A DNA stretch of 64,000 nucleotides from CBDCUQ01 sp965222835 (GTDB taxonomy: Bacteria > Pseudomonadota > Alphaproteobacteria > Rhizobiales > Hyphomicrobiaceae): contig CBDCUQ010000003.1 of assembly GCA_965222835.1 (NCBI GenBank), forward strand, positions 372,001 to 436,000, written 5' to 3'. The notes beneath the pieces were generated by a model, which was given only the letters and a program-made list of their open reading frames with translations, made no database searches and was not told the DNA's origin. Of this stretch, positions 15,846 to 23,626 are shown one piece after another. A program made the position numbers and the translations under genes. Position 1 is the first letter of the stretch. Each line of letters starts with the position of its first letter.

Positions 15846-16811
15846 CTACCGGGGTTTTGCAGGCGCCAACTTCTTTTTCAGACGTGTAAGCATGTCTGCC
15901 GTCATCGATTCGAGATCAAACTGCGGAGCAAAATCCCAGTCGCTGCGCGCCGCCGAGTCGTCGAGAGATCGCGGCCAGCTCTCGGCGATGGCCTGGCGCA
16001 CAGGATCCACGTCATAGTCGATGGCGAAACCTGGGATGTGCGTTCGTATGGCAGCAGCAATTTCCGCCGGCGTCACGCTCATGGCCGTCACGTTATAGGC
16101 ATTGCGATACTTGAGGCGCTTCGGCTCGGCCTTCATGATCGCTATCATCGCCACTATGGCATCGGGCATGTACATCATATCGAGGCGCGTCTCCGCGGCA
16201 AGAAAGCATGTGTAATGCGCATATCGGATCGCCTGGTAGTAAATCTCGACCGCGAAATCCGTCGTTCCTCCGCCAGGCGGAGCCGCGAAGGAGACAAGTC
16301 CAGGCAATCTCAAACCTCTCGTGTCGACACCGAAGCGCTCTGCGTAATAGTCACAAAGGAGTTCGCCCGCGACCTTGGTGATGCCGTAGATTGTGTTGGG
16401 GCGTTGGATCGTGACCTGGGGTGTCTTGTCCCGCGGCGTTGTGGGGCCAAAAGCACCAATCGAGCTTGGAAAGAAGACCTTGCAACCGTGTTGGCGGGCG
16501 ACTTCAAGAACACTGTAGAGACTGCCGATATTGAGGTTCCAGCCCACCTGTGGTGTCGCCTCGGCTTTTGCCGAGAGCATTGCGGCAAGATGATAGATCG
16601 TGCCAACGTTATAGCGCCGGATGGCCTCGCTTATCTGCTGCGGCTGAGTGCAATCCAAGTGCTCATGAGGTCCCGCGGCAGCCGCGTCCGAATGTGTCGC
16701 CATCCTGATATCGGTGGCGACAACTTGATCGCTTCCGAAACGGCTGCGCAGAGCCGGTACGAGTTCGGATCCGATCTGGCCGAGGGCCCCTGTAACTAAG
16801 ATTGATTGCAT
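15846..16811 (-). CDS. tdh: L-threonine 3-dehydrogenase, SDR (epimerase-like) type
   Basis: A 321-aa NAD-dependent enzyme that oxidises threonine to 2-amino-3-ketobutyrate. It is the extended-SDR type, not the zinc alcohol dehydrogenase type of E. coli. Motifs are GALGQIG near the N-terminus, FGPTTPRDKTPQ, the catalytic YGITK (YxxxK), and the substrate region PGGGTTDFAVEIYYQA and RLDMMYMPDA, which single out this Tdh subgroup from sugar epimerases. Kbl follows 22 bases downstream, giving a complete threonine-to-glycine plus acetyl-CoA route. The ribosome site at ATG 16811 is weak. Confidence 0.9.
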   Translation of the reverse strand: MQSILVTGALGQIGSELVPALRSRFGSDQVVATDIRMATHSDAAAAGPHEHLDCTQPQQISEAIRRYNVGTIYHLAAMLSAKAEATPQVGWNLNIGSLYSVLEVARQHGCKVFFPSSIGAFGPTTPRDKTPQVTIQRPNTIYGITKVAGELLCDYYAERFGVDTRGLRLPGLVSFAAPPGGGTTDFAVEIYYQAIRYAHYTCFLAAETRLDMMYMPDAIVAMIAIMKAEPKRLKYRNAYNVTAMSVTPAEIAAAIRTHIPGFAIDYDVDPVRQAIAESWPRSLDDSAARSDWDFAPQFDLESMTADMLTRLKKKLAPAKPR

Positions 16812-17017
16812 TCTAACTCTGAGATCAAATACACACCACGCTCAGTCTCGGCGCGGACTCCGCTTGTACAGGCCCTAACCTTTGTCGATCCTGACGATAC
16901 CTTGGGCCGACGACTCTCGGCAACATTGACCGTGATCAACAGGCAGGGGGAGCGTGCTCATATTCTTGCTCAAGCACGGCAGTCGCTATAGACCATCGGA
17001 AAAGAGGGGGCAATGCC

Positions 17018-17383
17018 ATGAGAACGACCGCAAAGGCCTTGGCGCCGGCATTGGCAATGTTGCCGCTGTGCCCTGCGCTTGCAGCCGAGCTGAGCGACAT
17101 GCTGGGGCAGTGGCGTTGGGATAAGTTTACGGTTGAAGTCAGTGAGTGCGCCGAAGACAAGTTGTGTGCGAAAGTGATTGCCGGTCCCAAGAACGTTGGA
17201 ATGGAGATTTTTGCATCCACCTTGACAAGCAAAGATGGGGACTGGTTCGGCGATATCGTCGACCCTGAAAACAAAACGACATACAAGACGCGTCTTCGGC
17301 AAATAAGTGCAGACGTGTGGCAACTCGATGGATGCACATCATCACGTGTTTGCCTCAGCGGGAAATTCGTGCGAGTGAAATAG
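17018..17383 (+). CDS. Exported DUF2147-like protein
   Basis: A 121-aa protein with a signal peptide (about residues 1-22, ending in ALAAE). The mature part resembles DUF2147: GQWRWD at the start, a paired cysteine region (SECAEDKLCAKVI), DGDWFGDIVDPENKTTYK, and a final DGCTSSRVCLSGKFVRV. The family is a small periplasmic beta-barrel of unknown function. The four cysteines could form disulphides. It is a single gene, followed by a short hairpin and convergent with a small membrane protein. Confidence 0.75.
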   Translation: MRTTAKALAPALAMLPLCPALAAELSDMLGQWRWDKFTVEVSECAEDKLCAKVIAGPKNVGMEIFASTLTSKDGDWFGDIVDPENKTTYKTRLRQISADVWQLDGCTSSRVCLSGKFVRVK

Positions 17384-17423
17384 CCCAATTCGCCACTTTG
17401 TTATCTTGGCGGTGTCGTCTAAG

Positions 17424-17443
17424 TGCCCAATGGCACATTGGCA
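17424..17443. terminator. Possible bidirectional hairpin between convergent genes
   Basis: TGCCCAATGGCACATTGGCA folds into an 8-bp stem with one bulge and a short loop between the ends of two convergent genes. No T-run follows on either strand, so this is weak. Confidence 0.3.
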
Positions 17444-17453
17444 ACCGACCTGC

Positions 17454-17672
17454 TTAGTGGAGGTTGCGTACGATCAGGCCCAGAAGTGCGCCGATGCAGA
17501 GCAACGCAAATCCGACGTGCCAAAAAGAGATTAAGCGAAACTCATACTTGGCGGGATCGCCAATATTGTAGCTCGCGCTTATTCCCATGAAGTGAAGCAC
17601 AACATTGGCGAGGATCAGCAGCGCGCCAATCAGCAGGCTACCACCCGCAAGCCAGACCAGTAGCTTTCTCAT
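17454..17672 (-). CDS. Small membrane protein, 72 aa
   Basis: A 72-aa protein with two hydrophobic helices (about residues 5-30 and 48-68) around a short polar loop (SYNIGDPAKYEF). No domain is recognised. It looks like an inner-membrane protein with both ends on the same side. It stands alone between a DUF2147-like gene and the thioredoxin/DsbD-like gene. The 227 bases downstream of the latter's stop hold no other gene that I can see. Confidence 0.6.
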   Translation of the reverse strand: MRKLLVWLAGGSLLIGALLILANVVLHFMGISASYNIGDPAKYEFRLISFWHVGFALLCIGALLGLIVRNLH

Positions 17673-17899
17673 GCAGGCGTCCCTCCAATTATCCGGTCAT
17701 CACCTTTATCATCTTAGAGCAAGGGGACGGTGTCGCCAATGCTGTCAAGACTTCACGCGGCCGTAGCGTGCAGGCGACTCATGACCTAACTGCAACAAGG
17801 GCGCGCGAGCTGGTCATCTGGACACGCCTACGGGTTCCGGTCGTTCTCACTCACCTAACGACAATCGGGCGGTGCTCGTCTGGGCGCTCATCACTCAAT

Positions 17900-19168
17900 C
17901 TACGCGAGTATGAGCCATTCCGGACGGAAGAGTAAAAGAATTCCGATCACACCGAGAACAATGCCCCCGATGAGATGAGAATAGCGCGCATACTGTGCCG
18001 TCAGCCCTGCTGAGCGCAGAGTGATCATTGCCGTGACGAATACGATGACATCGTCGAGCAAGAAAACCGTTATGTAGAGCCCGAGGTGGGCGTAGTACCC
18101 GAGAGAGGAGAGATCGCTCAAAGCAAGGACCTGGGTATAAATTGCGGGAATGCCGGCGGAACACAGAAGTTCAATCAGGTTGACGGTAGCGGCGAGCACT
18201 ACGAGCCCAAACGCAGCAACCATGAACGAGCGCTCGTTTATCAGCTCCTTGAGGCGCGTCATCACGCGCTGGCGCTCACCGGGTGGAGCAACAGGACAGG
18301 CCGCATCAGGATTGGCTTTGAATTGCCAGAGGTAGTAAGCCGCGGCCCCGATCGCGAAGAGGCCGATAATTGCTCGAACCCATGACAGAGACCCGAGAAA
18401 GAGAAAGAAATTGAGCCAGGCCGCCATGAACGCGAAATAGACGGCGGCAGACGTCAGAAGAAATATCGCGCCGTAACTCCACATTCTGAAAGAGTCGTGC
18501 ACGCCGACCAGGAGCCCGATCAGGAAAACCAGCACCCACATGGCACATGGGTTGAAGCCATCGACAGCGCCTAGCACGATTGTCAGTACGGGCAGGGACA
18601 GGGAGCGCGTTTCTAGATCCCCGAACAACGGGAGCCTGATCGTAGCTGGTATCGAAGGTCCGCGCGTTTCGACTTCTGCGCTTGGTCCATCGGTTTTGCT
18701 GGCGCTTGTCTCTCCCCGTGACACGTTCCGGATGATCTCGCCCGCAATATCGCGGCATGTCCGCTTTTGGCAGTCCTCGATGCGTTTCTGAATCTCTCTG
18801 CCCGTCGTCAGGTCTTCATCGTAGCCAACAACCACGCCATCCCCAATCAGAATAAGCGGAACGGCCGGTGGGTGGATAGCGAAGTGCTTGCTTAGAGTTG
18901 CGAAGGCGGGCTCATGCCGTCCGTCGTCAGAGAGTTCGAAGGATCGCACAACCAAGCCGGGACTATTCTTGGAAAGAGTATCCAAGAAGGCCCTTGCCTT
19001 GGCGCAGTGGGGACAAGTTTTCGTCCAGAAGACATAGATGGACTGCGTTCCGCCTTGGGGCTTTTCAGATGCGGGAGACGTGCCGCCCGCATGGCACACC
19101 GCGGCTTGGACCATGAGAAGCACGAACGCCAAAACAGGAATCCGAGAAGATAAACTCTTGGTGCCCAT
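17900..19168 (-). CDS. Thioredoxin/DsbD-like membrane fusion protein
   Basis: A 422-aa protein. A signal peptide (about 1-28) is followed by a thioredoxin/glutaredoxin-like domain with CPHC at residues 52-55 and a cis-Pro segment (PAVPLILIG). After an acidic linker comes a membrane domain of about six helices with cysteines at 208 (FNPCAMW) and 336 (IELLCSAGIP), the arrangement used by CcdA/DsbD to carry reducing power across the membrane. So a cytoplasm-to-periplasm thiol relay is likely, with the redox domain at the N-terminus where DsbD has it at the C-terminus. The ATG at 19168 has AGAGGA upstream; a start at 19201 is possible. No cytochrome-maturation gene is adjacent. Confidence 0.8.
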   Translation of the reverse strand: MGTKSLSSRIPVLAFVLLMVQAAVCHAGGTSPASEKPQGGTQSIYVFWTKTCPHCAKARAFLDTLSKNSPGLVVRSFELSDDGRHEPAFATLSKHFAIHPPAVPLILIGDGVVVGYDEDLTTGREIQKRIEDCQKRTCRDIAGEIIRNVSRGETSASKTDGPSAEVETRGPSIPATIRLPLFGDLETRSLSLPVLTIVLGAVDGFNPCAMWVLVFLIGLLVGVHDSFRMWSYGAIFLLTSAAVYFAFMAAWLNFFLFLGSLSWVRAIIGLFAIGAAAYYLWQFKANPDAACPVAPPGERQRVMTRLKELINERSFMVAAFGLVVLAATVNLIELLCSAGIPAIYTQVLALSDLSSLGYYAHLGLYITVFLLDDVIVFVTAMITLRSAGLTAQYARYSHLIGGIVLGVIGILLLFRPEWLILA

Positions 19169-19674
19169 CAAGGTTCCTCTGATACCGTTTGGCTGTTGCA
19201 TTACACAGCCTCGAAGCTCATTTTGAGCGAGTGTGTCTCGGTTAGACTATGCGCGAGGTCATTCCCTGAAACTCTTTCCACTTCCAATGCTTAAGCAAAT
19301 TGCCAGCCCAATTTCGGCGCAAGAATTCAACGCTGTCAGTAGATCCAATTGAAATCATTGATTAAAGATGGGTTGGAGTCTGCATTTGGCAAGGGAGAGG
19401 CCGTGCGTTCAATCCTCACTGGCAGTACCATTCTTTTTTTGCGGGGCTGCTTCACTTCGTTCAACGACTCCAACGTGGCGGGCTCTCGCCCGGCTGGCCA
19501 AGCTCACAATTCCCAAGCCCTTCGGCCAAAATCCTGTGTTAGCCTCCCTTGAGTGCGAAGAACGCGCGGTTTTTTGCGCCCGGTTGAGCCGGCGGAAAAA
19601 CCGCCTGCCAGCGCGCAACGTATGATACCTGTGGGCGGCGAGTGCCCGGACACGGGAGGATATTGAAACGGACA
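19169..19674. other. Gene-free 506-base stretch before folE
   Basis: No convincing coding frame is seen. The stretch is locally AT-richer. At 19397-19430 it carries a sequence resembling a tRNA 3' end (TTCAATC flanked by a 4-of-5 stem, then CCA), with a T7 run just after. At about 19565-19604 there is a long hairpin (GCGGTTTTT pairing with AAAAACCGC around an inner GCCGG stem). The hairpin could be a leader or terminator element for folE. The tRNA-like piece lacks a recognisable 5' half. Confidence 0.4.
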
Positions 19675-20277
19675 ATGAAGAAGAAACCCTACATCACAGC
19701 GATCCCTGAACTTGAACGCCCCGGCCGCGCGGAGGCCGAGGAGGCCGTACGCACGCTCTTGCGGTGGGCCGGCGATGACCCAAGCCGGGACGGTCTACAT
19801 GAAACGCCCAAGCGTGTTGTGCAGGCGTATGAGGAGTTTTTTCGCGGCTACGCCGTGGATCCTGCCGAAATCCTCAACAAGACTTTCGAGGAAACCGAAG
19901 GCTACGATGAAATGATTGCACTGCGCGGGATTCGTTTTGAAAGCCACTGCGAGCATCATCTCGCCCCGATCATCGGACGGGCCTGGGTGGCCTACATTCC
20001 GAACGGCAGGGTGGTCGGCATCTCGAAACTTGCGCGCGTTGTCGACGCATTTGCCAAGCGTCTGCAAATCCAAGAGAAGATGACCGCGCAGATTGCAAAC
20101 CTTATTCAGGATACGCTGCGGCCTCAGGGCGTCGGCGTGGTGATCAAGGCCGAGCATCAGTGTATGACAACGCGCGGGGTTATGAAGCCGGGAACCGACA
20201 TGGTTACAAGCCGTATGCTGGGGTGTTTCCGCGACAGCGACATCACGCGGCAGGAATTCTTGTCGATGATCGATTAG
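19675..20277 (+). CDS. folE: GTP cyclohydrolase I
   Basis: A 200-aa type I GTP cyclohydrolase, which makes 7,8-dihydroneopterin triphosphate from GTP for folate and related pterins. The motifs are complete: HETPKRVVQAYEEFF, the zinc region SHCEHHLAPI (Cys and two His), GISKLARVV, and VIKAEHQCMTTRG with the third zinc ligand Cys. The ATG at 19675 begins the usual lysine-rich tail; a GGGAGGA site lies 14 bases upstream, so an in-frame TTG at 19663 is an alternative start. It is a single gene; the downstream SDR is separated by about 90 bases. Confidence 0.95.
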   Translation: MKKKPYITAIPELERPGRAEAEEAVRTLLRWAGDDPSRDGLHETPKRVVQAYEEFFRGYAVDPAEILNKTFEETEGYDEMIALRGIRFESHCEHHLAPIIGRAWVAYIPNGRVVGISKLARVVDAFAKRLQIQEKMTAQIANLIQDTLRPQGVGVVIKAEHQCMTTRGVMKPGTDMVTSRMLGCFRDSDITRQEFLSMID

Positions 20278-20368
20278 AGGATGACGGGTATGCCGTGAAA
20301 GCGGCCCAACCCGTACGCCCGTCTGGATATTGATACAGACGTCGCGCTTTCTTTGACGGCGAGGGCCT

Positions 20369-21187
20369 ATGAGTGATCGCAAGACCGTTCTGGTAACCGG
20401 GGCCTCAAGTGGCATTGGCGAAGCCACCGTTGCCTATTTCGCAGCGCGCGGTTGGAATGTTGCAGCGACGATGCGCAAGCCAAACGAGACCGGCTCCAGG
20501 GACCCGGGCGGAACCGTGCGTGTCTTCCGCCTTGACGTTACGGACTCTGAAAGCATCGAGGCTGCCGTCCGGGATGCGGTTGCTGCTTTTGGCCGGATCG
20601 ATGTTCTGGTCAACAATGCGGGCTATGGCCTTATCGGTCCGTTCGAATCCATGACCCCAGAAGAGGTCCGGCGCAATATTGATACCAATCTCATGGGTAT
20701 GCTCAACGTCACGCGTGCGGTCTTGCCGACCATGCGCAAACAACGCTCGGGGCGCATTATTAATGTTGGTTCGGTTGCCGGGCAGGTCACGTTGCCGCTC
20801 TACTCGATTTACTGCGCGACTAAGTATGGCGTGGAAGGGTTTTCCGAGGCTCTTGATTTCGAGCTGAAGCCCTTGGGTATCCGGGTCAAGATTATCGAGC
20901 CGGGTGCGATTAAGACGGATTTTCTCGGGCGGTCGCTGGTTCAGCCCGATATGAGCGGTGAGGGTCCCTATGATGCTTGGTCGCGGGAAGCCTACGGCGC
21001 GTTTTTAGCGCACTGCGAAGATCTTCCGGGCCCCGAACTCGTTGCCCGAAGCATTTGGAAAGCTGCGAAAGGTCCCGGCTGGCGCATGCGCTATTCGCCG
21101 AACGGGCTCAGGTTCGTGACGGGGCGTATGTTCTTGACGGGACCGGCGCATGCCGCGTTCACGCGCTGGATGTTGAGTATCGAGTGA
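20369..21187 (+). CDS. Short-chain dehydrogenase/reductase
   Basis: A 272-aa classical SDR. The cofactor motif is TGASSGIG near the N-terminus, NNAGYG follows, and the active site has Ser in NVGSVAGQ and YxxxK in YCATKYG. The acidic/basic pattern after the second strand (MRKPNE) suggests NADP, but this is not decisive. The C-terminal SxxxS-type extension resembles 17-beta-hydroxysteroid-like SDRs that act on lipophilic carbonyls. The substrate is unknown. The start ATG has no strong site (GAGGGCCT). Confidence 0.85.
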   Translation: MSDRKTVLVTGASSGIGEATVAYFAARGWNVAATMRKPNETGSRDPGGTVRVFRLDVTDSESIEAAVRDAVAAFGRIDVLVNNAGYGLIGPFESMTPEEVRRNIDTNLMGMLNVTRAVLPTMRKQRSGRIINVGSVAGQVTLPLYSIYCATKYGVEGFSEALDFELKPLGIRVKIIEPGAIKTDFLGRSLVQPDMSGEGPYDAWSREAYGAFLAHCEDLPGPELVARSIWKAAKGPGWRMRYSPNGLRFVTGRMFLTGPAHAAFTRWMLSIE

Positions 21188-21252
21188 AATAACGGTGTGC
21201 GCCGCCTTGTGCGCCAACACACTGGGATAACGGGCAAGCTTCAAGTCGGTTG

Positions 21253-21432
21253 TCAGTGGTCCAGCGGACGATAGCTGCCGGTCTCAGGATCCCACACCAG
21301 CCGCCCCATATCACGGGTCCGCCGGACAGGTGCTGCTTGGCGTGCAGCTTCAGACCGGGCCGCGCGCATTGCCCATTTGATGCCGACGTAAAGCGTTGCA
21401 CCAGCGACGGCGAGTAAAGCGATTTGGGGCAT
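21253..21432 (-). CDS. Small membrane-anchored protein, 59 aa
   Basis: A 59-aa protein: an N-terminal helix (about residues 3-20), a basic stretch (RAARSEAARQ), then a short C-terminal motif RLVWDPETGSYRP. No family is recognised. It is on the same strand as the S49 peptidase gene and about 140 bases after it, the two being separated by a palindromic repeat. A longer in-frame start at 21576 exists but would read through the repeat, so I prefer 21432. Confidence 0.5.
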   Translation of the reverse strand: MPQIALLAVAGATLYVGIKWAMRAARSEAARQAAPVRRTRDMGRLVWDPETGSYRPLDH

Positions 21433-21471
21433 TCCGGCCCTCCCAGCGTCTGTTCCGTTTAAGTCGTACGA

Positions 21472-21531
21472 CCCACTCCCCGCCCGGCCACCCACACCGA
21501 TGATGGATTGGGTGGGCGAGGGGGGAGTGGG
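21472..21531. repeat. Intergenic inverted repeat, GGCCACCCA type
   Basis: Imperfect palindrome with arms of about 23 bases (CCCACTCCCC and CCGGCCACCCA at left, TGGGTGGGCGAGGGGGGAGT at right). A closely similar element occurs at 44875-44941, suggesting a dispersed repeat family. Confidence 0.6.
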
Positions 21532-21572
21532 CTGGCCAGGCAGATCAACGCAAGTTGAACATGCGCCAAGCA

Positions 21573-22418
21573 TCATAAGCCAAAGCGCGACCAGAGCGCG
21601 CGTGTCTCAAGAGCGGACACCAGATCATCGGCCAAAGCAAGGCGGCCAGTTACAGCAGCACTTGCCCATTCGTCCGAAATCGAAGTCCGGCGTAACCGGC
21701 CCAGAAGCCCGCCCTTTGCCAACGGCACAGATTTTAGGCGCACCTTGTCGCCAAAAAGTTCGCGCACCTTGGTGCGGATGTCGGTGATGCCGTCGATCAG
21801 GCCATACTCAAAGGCCTTTGGTGCTGACCAGAACGCGCCGGAAAAAACCTCGGCGTCGGGGCCCTTCAACATGCCCGGCCGGCGATCCTTGACCACGCCG
21901 ATAAACACGTCGTGGATGTCGCGTTGCAGAGATTTCAGTTTTTCCACATCTTCGGTCTTCTCGGGAAGGAAGGGGTCGAGGATACTCTTGGAAACGCCCG
22001 CTGTGTGCACACGCCGTTCGATCCCGAGCTTATCGATGGCCTCCACAAAACCAAAGCCAGCAGAAATGACGCCGATGGACCCAATGATGGAGGAGGCATC
22101 CGCGTAGATCTCGTCTCCGGCAGCGGCCACGTAATAGCCACCTGACGCGGCGACGTCTTCACAGAAGACGTACACCCGCTTCTTCTTCTCCTCGGCGAAT
22201 TGACGAATCCGTTTCAGGATTAGATTCGATTGTACAGGTGAGCCGCCTGGTGAATTCACGACGACTGCAACTGCCGGAAGCTTCGACATCGAGAATGCTT
22301 TCTCGATCGGTTCAGCGAGCGCGGAGAGCGTGAGCCCCGGGCGCAGAGGGGTTGCCATGCCGATTGGACCGGACAAACGCAATACCGGAACAACCGGCGC
22401 GCGATTTAGGAGCCACAT
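21573..22418 (-). CDS. S49 family peptidase (SppA/SohB-like)
   Basis: A 281-aa serine protease of the ClpP-crotonase fold that in this family degrades signal peptides or membrane proteins. The catalytic Ser lies in VAASGGYY and the probable general-base Lys in AGVSKSILDPF; NSPGGSP is the oxyanion loop. It has one catalytic domain, unlike the doubled E. coli SppA. There is no strong N-terminal anchor, only a short hydrophobic start (WLLNRAPVVPVL). It stands between the trmN6 gene and a small membrane protein, all on the minus strand, an order common in Hyphomicrobiales. Confidence 0.88.
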   Translation of the reverse strand: MWLLNRAPVVPVLRLSGPIGMATPLRPGLTLSALAEPIEKAFSMSKLPAVAVVVNSPGGSPVQSNLILKRIRQFAEEKKKRVYVFCEDVAASGGYYVAAAGDEIYADASSIIGSIGVISAGFGFVEAIDKLGIERRVHTAGVSKSILDPFLPEKTEDVEKLKSLQRDIHDVFIGVVKDRRPGMLKGPDAEVFSGAFWSAPKAFEYGLIDGITDIRTKVRELFGDKVRLKSVPLAKGGLLGRLRRTSISDEWASAAVTGRLALADDLVSALETRALWSRFGL

Positions 22419-22476
22419 ATTTCTTTGTTACCTTTCGTGTGCCGCATTTCCTTACGCCGCACTCGCCCGGCAGGAT

Positions 22477-23271
22477 TTAGGACGAGGCGTACTTTTCCAA
22501 ATCCAGTGCGTCACCGCCCCGCAGAATGGCTTCGGCTTCGGGCGTGAAACCCGTTCCATCGCCATGAAGAATCAGACCAGGGAGAATGCTTGTTGGGGCA
22601 CGGCTGCCCTTGGTTCCTTGAACGATGATGCGAATGGCCGGCTCTCCGAGGCGTGGATGAACCGGCAGAATTTTGAGGCCGCCGAAACGCCCGGCAAATG
22701 CGCCAAGAACAAGACCGATCGCTTCGGCCTTGTGAATCAACGTGCCTGTGCCACCGGGCGCGGCCATGCGCGCCAGAAGCCGGCCCCAAAGATCAAGATC
22801 GCCTTCGGGCATGGAATGTGCGGCTGACTTCCAAGGATCGGGAGAGGGCGTTCCGCGTCCATCGATATGGAATGGCGGATTGGCGAAGACATGATCGAAG
22901 CTTTCGGAGGCAAGGCCGTGTCCGGCTATTTCACTCCACGTCGCCGTCAGATCGCCGCTGAAGACCTTCACCCGTTCTGCTAAGTCGTTGCGCTTGACGT
23001 TCTCTTCGGCAAGCTCGACCAGTTTGTCCGCGCGTTCGAGGAGAACGGCGGTTGCTTGCTTACACCTGCGCACGACGGATAGTCCCACGGTACCAACACC
23101 GCCGCCCGCATCGAGACATTGTTCGTAGCTTGCCGATCCACACGGAATGGACGCGGCAAGCAGAACGGCGTCGACGCCCGCCCTGTAGCCCGTCTTCGGT
23201 TGCAAGATGTTCAACGCCCCTCCCAAGAAGGCGTCATCGGTTAATTCGCTCTCGCTGACTGTAGGCGTCAT
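22477..23271 (-). CDS. trmN6: tRNA1(Val) (adenine(37)-N6)-methyltransferase-like protein
   Basis: A 264-aa SAM-dependent methyltransferase of the TrmN6/YfiC group, which modifies A37 of a valine tRNA. The SAM motif DAGGGVGTVGL follows GYRAGVDAVLLAA, and the catalytic motif is NPPF (ANPPFHIDG), typical of N6-adenine methyltransferases. The start at 23271 overlaps the stop of the upstream DUF2007 gene in an ATGA, so the two are translationally coupled. Substrate is by family analogy. Confidence 0.85.
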   Translation of the reverse strand: MTPTVSESELTDDAFLGGALNILQPKTGYRAGVDAVLLAASIPCGSASYEQCLDAGGGVGTVGLSVVRRCKQATAVLLERADKLVELAEENVKRNDLAERVKVFSGDLTATWSEIAGHGLASESFDHVFANPPFHIDGRGTPSPDPWKSAAHSMPEGDLDLWGRLLARMAAPGGTGTLIHKAEAIGLVLGAFAGRFGGLKILPVHPRLGEPAIRIIVQGTKGSRAPTSILPGLILHGDGTGFTPEAEAILRGGDALDLEKYASS

Positions 23272-23510
23272 CCGTCCCCCGCTTCGATAATCCACTGCTC
23301 AAGTCCGGCATCAACCAGAAGCCGTCTCGCGCGTGCCCATTGATCTGGATCAACCATGACCCGCTGTGGCAGCTTACCCGCGGCGCCCGTTAAGGCACTC
23401 ATGTTGCGATCAAAGACCTCGAGCGTAATACCAGCCTCATTGAACAGAGTCTCGATAAAGCTCACCAGTACGGGATCATCCGTCACAACGATTTCGCGCA
23501 AGAAGCCCAC
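23268..23510 (-). CDS. DUF2007 domain protein
   Basis: An 80-aa protein of the DUF2007 family (putative signal-transducing domain). It has the pattern EIVVTDDPVLVSFIETLF, AGITLEVFDRNMSAL and RVMVDPDQWARARRLL, an ACT-like small fold. The start is GTG with GGGAG about 6 bases upstream. Its stop overlaps the trmN6 start. It is divergent from ispB. The function is unknown, but this neighbourhood is conserved in related bacteria. Confidence 0.8.
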   Translation of the reverse strand: MGFLREIVVTDDPVLVSFIETLFNEAGITLEVFDRNMSALTGAAGKLPQRVMVDPDQWARARRLLVDAGLEQWIIEAGDG

Positions 23511-23626
23511 CTTTTACTCCCACTGAGTGCCGCTTCAAAATGCGCGCCCTCCATGTGGCAAAGTGCTGTTGAAACACGCCAATTCCGCCTATATCATTGC
23601 CACAAAAACAGATCGAGGAAACAATC

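Noticed and set aside
14597..16811. A bacterial sphingolipid locus (serine palmitoyltransferase plus epimerase-like reductase plus ACP ligase)
   Set aside because: The alpha-oxoamine synthase pairs with a dehydrogenase that has Tdh-specific motifs (FGPTTPRDKTPQ, PGGGTTDFAVEIYYQA), so threonine breakdown explains the pair better.
19397..19430. A tRNA gene
   Set aside because: Only a T-arm and CCA-like 3' end is visible; no D-arm or anticodon arm at normal distance. Kept only as a possible integration remnant.
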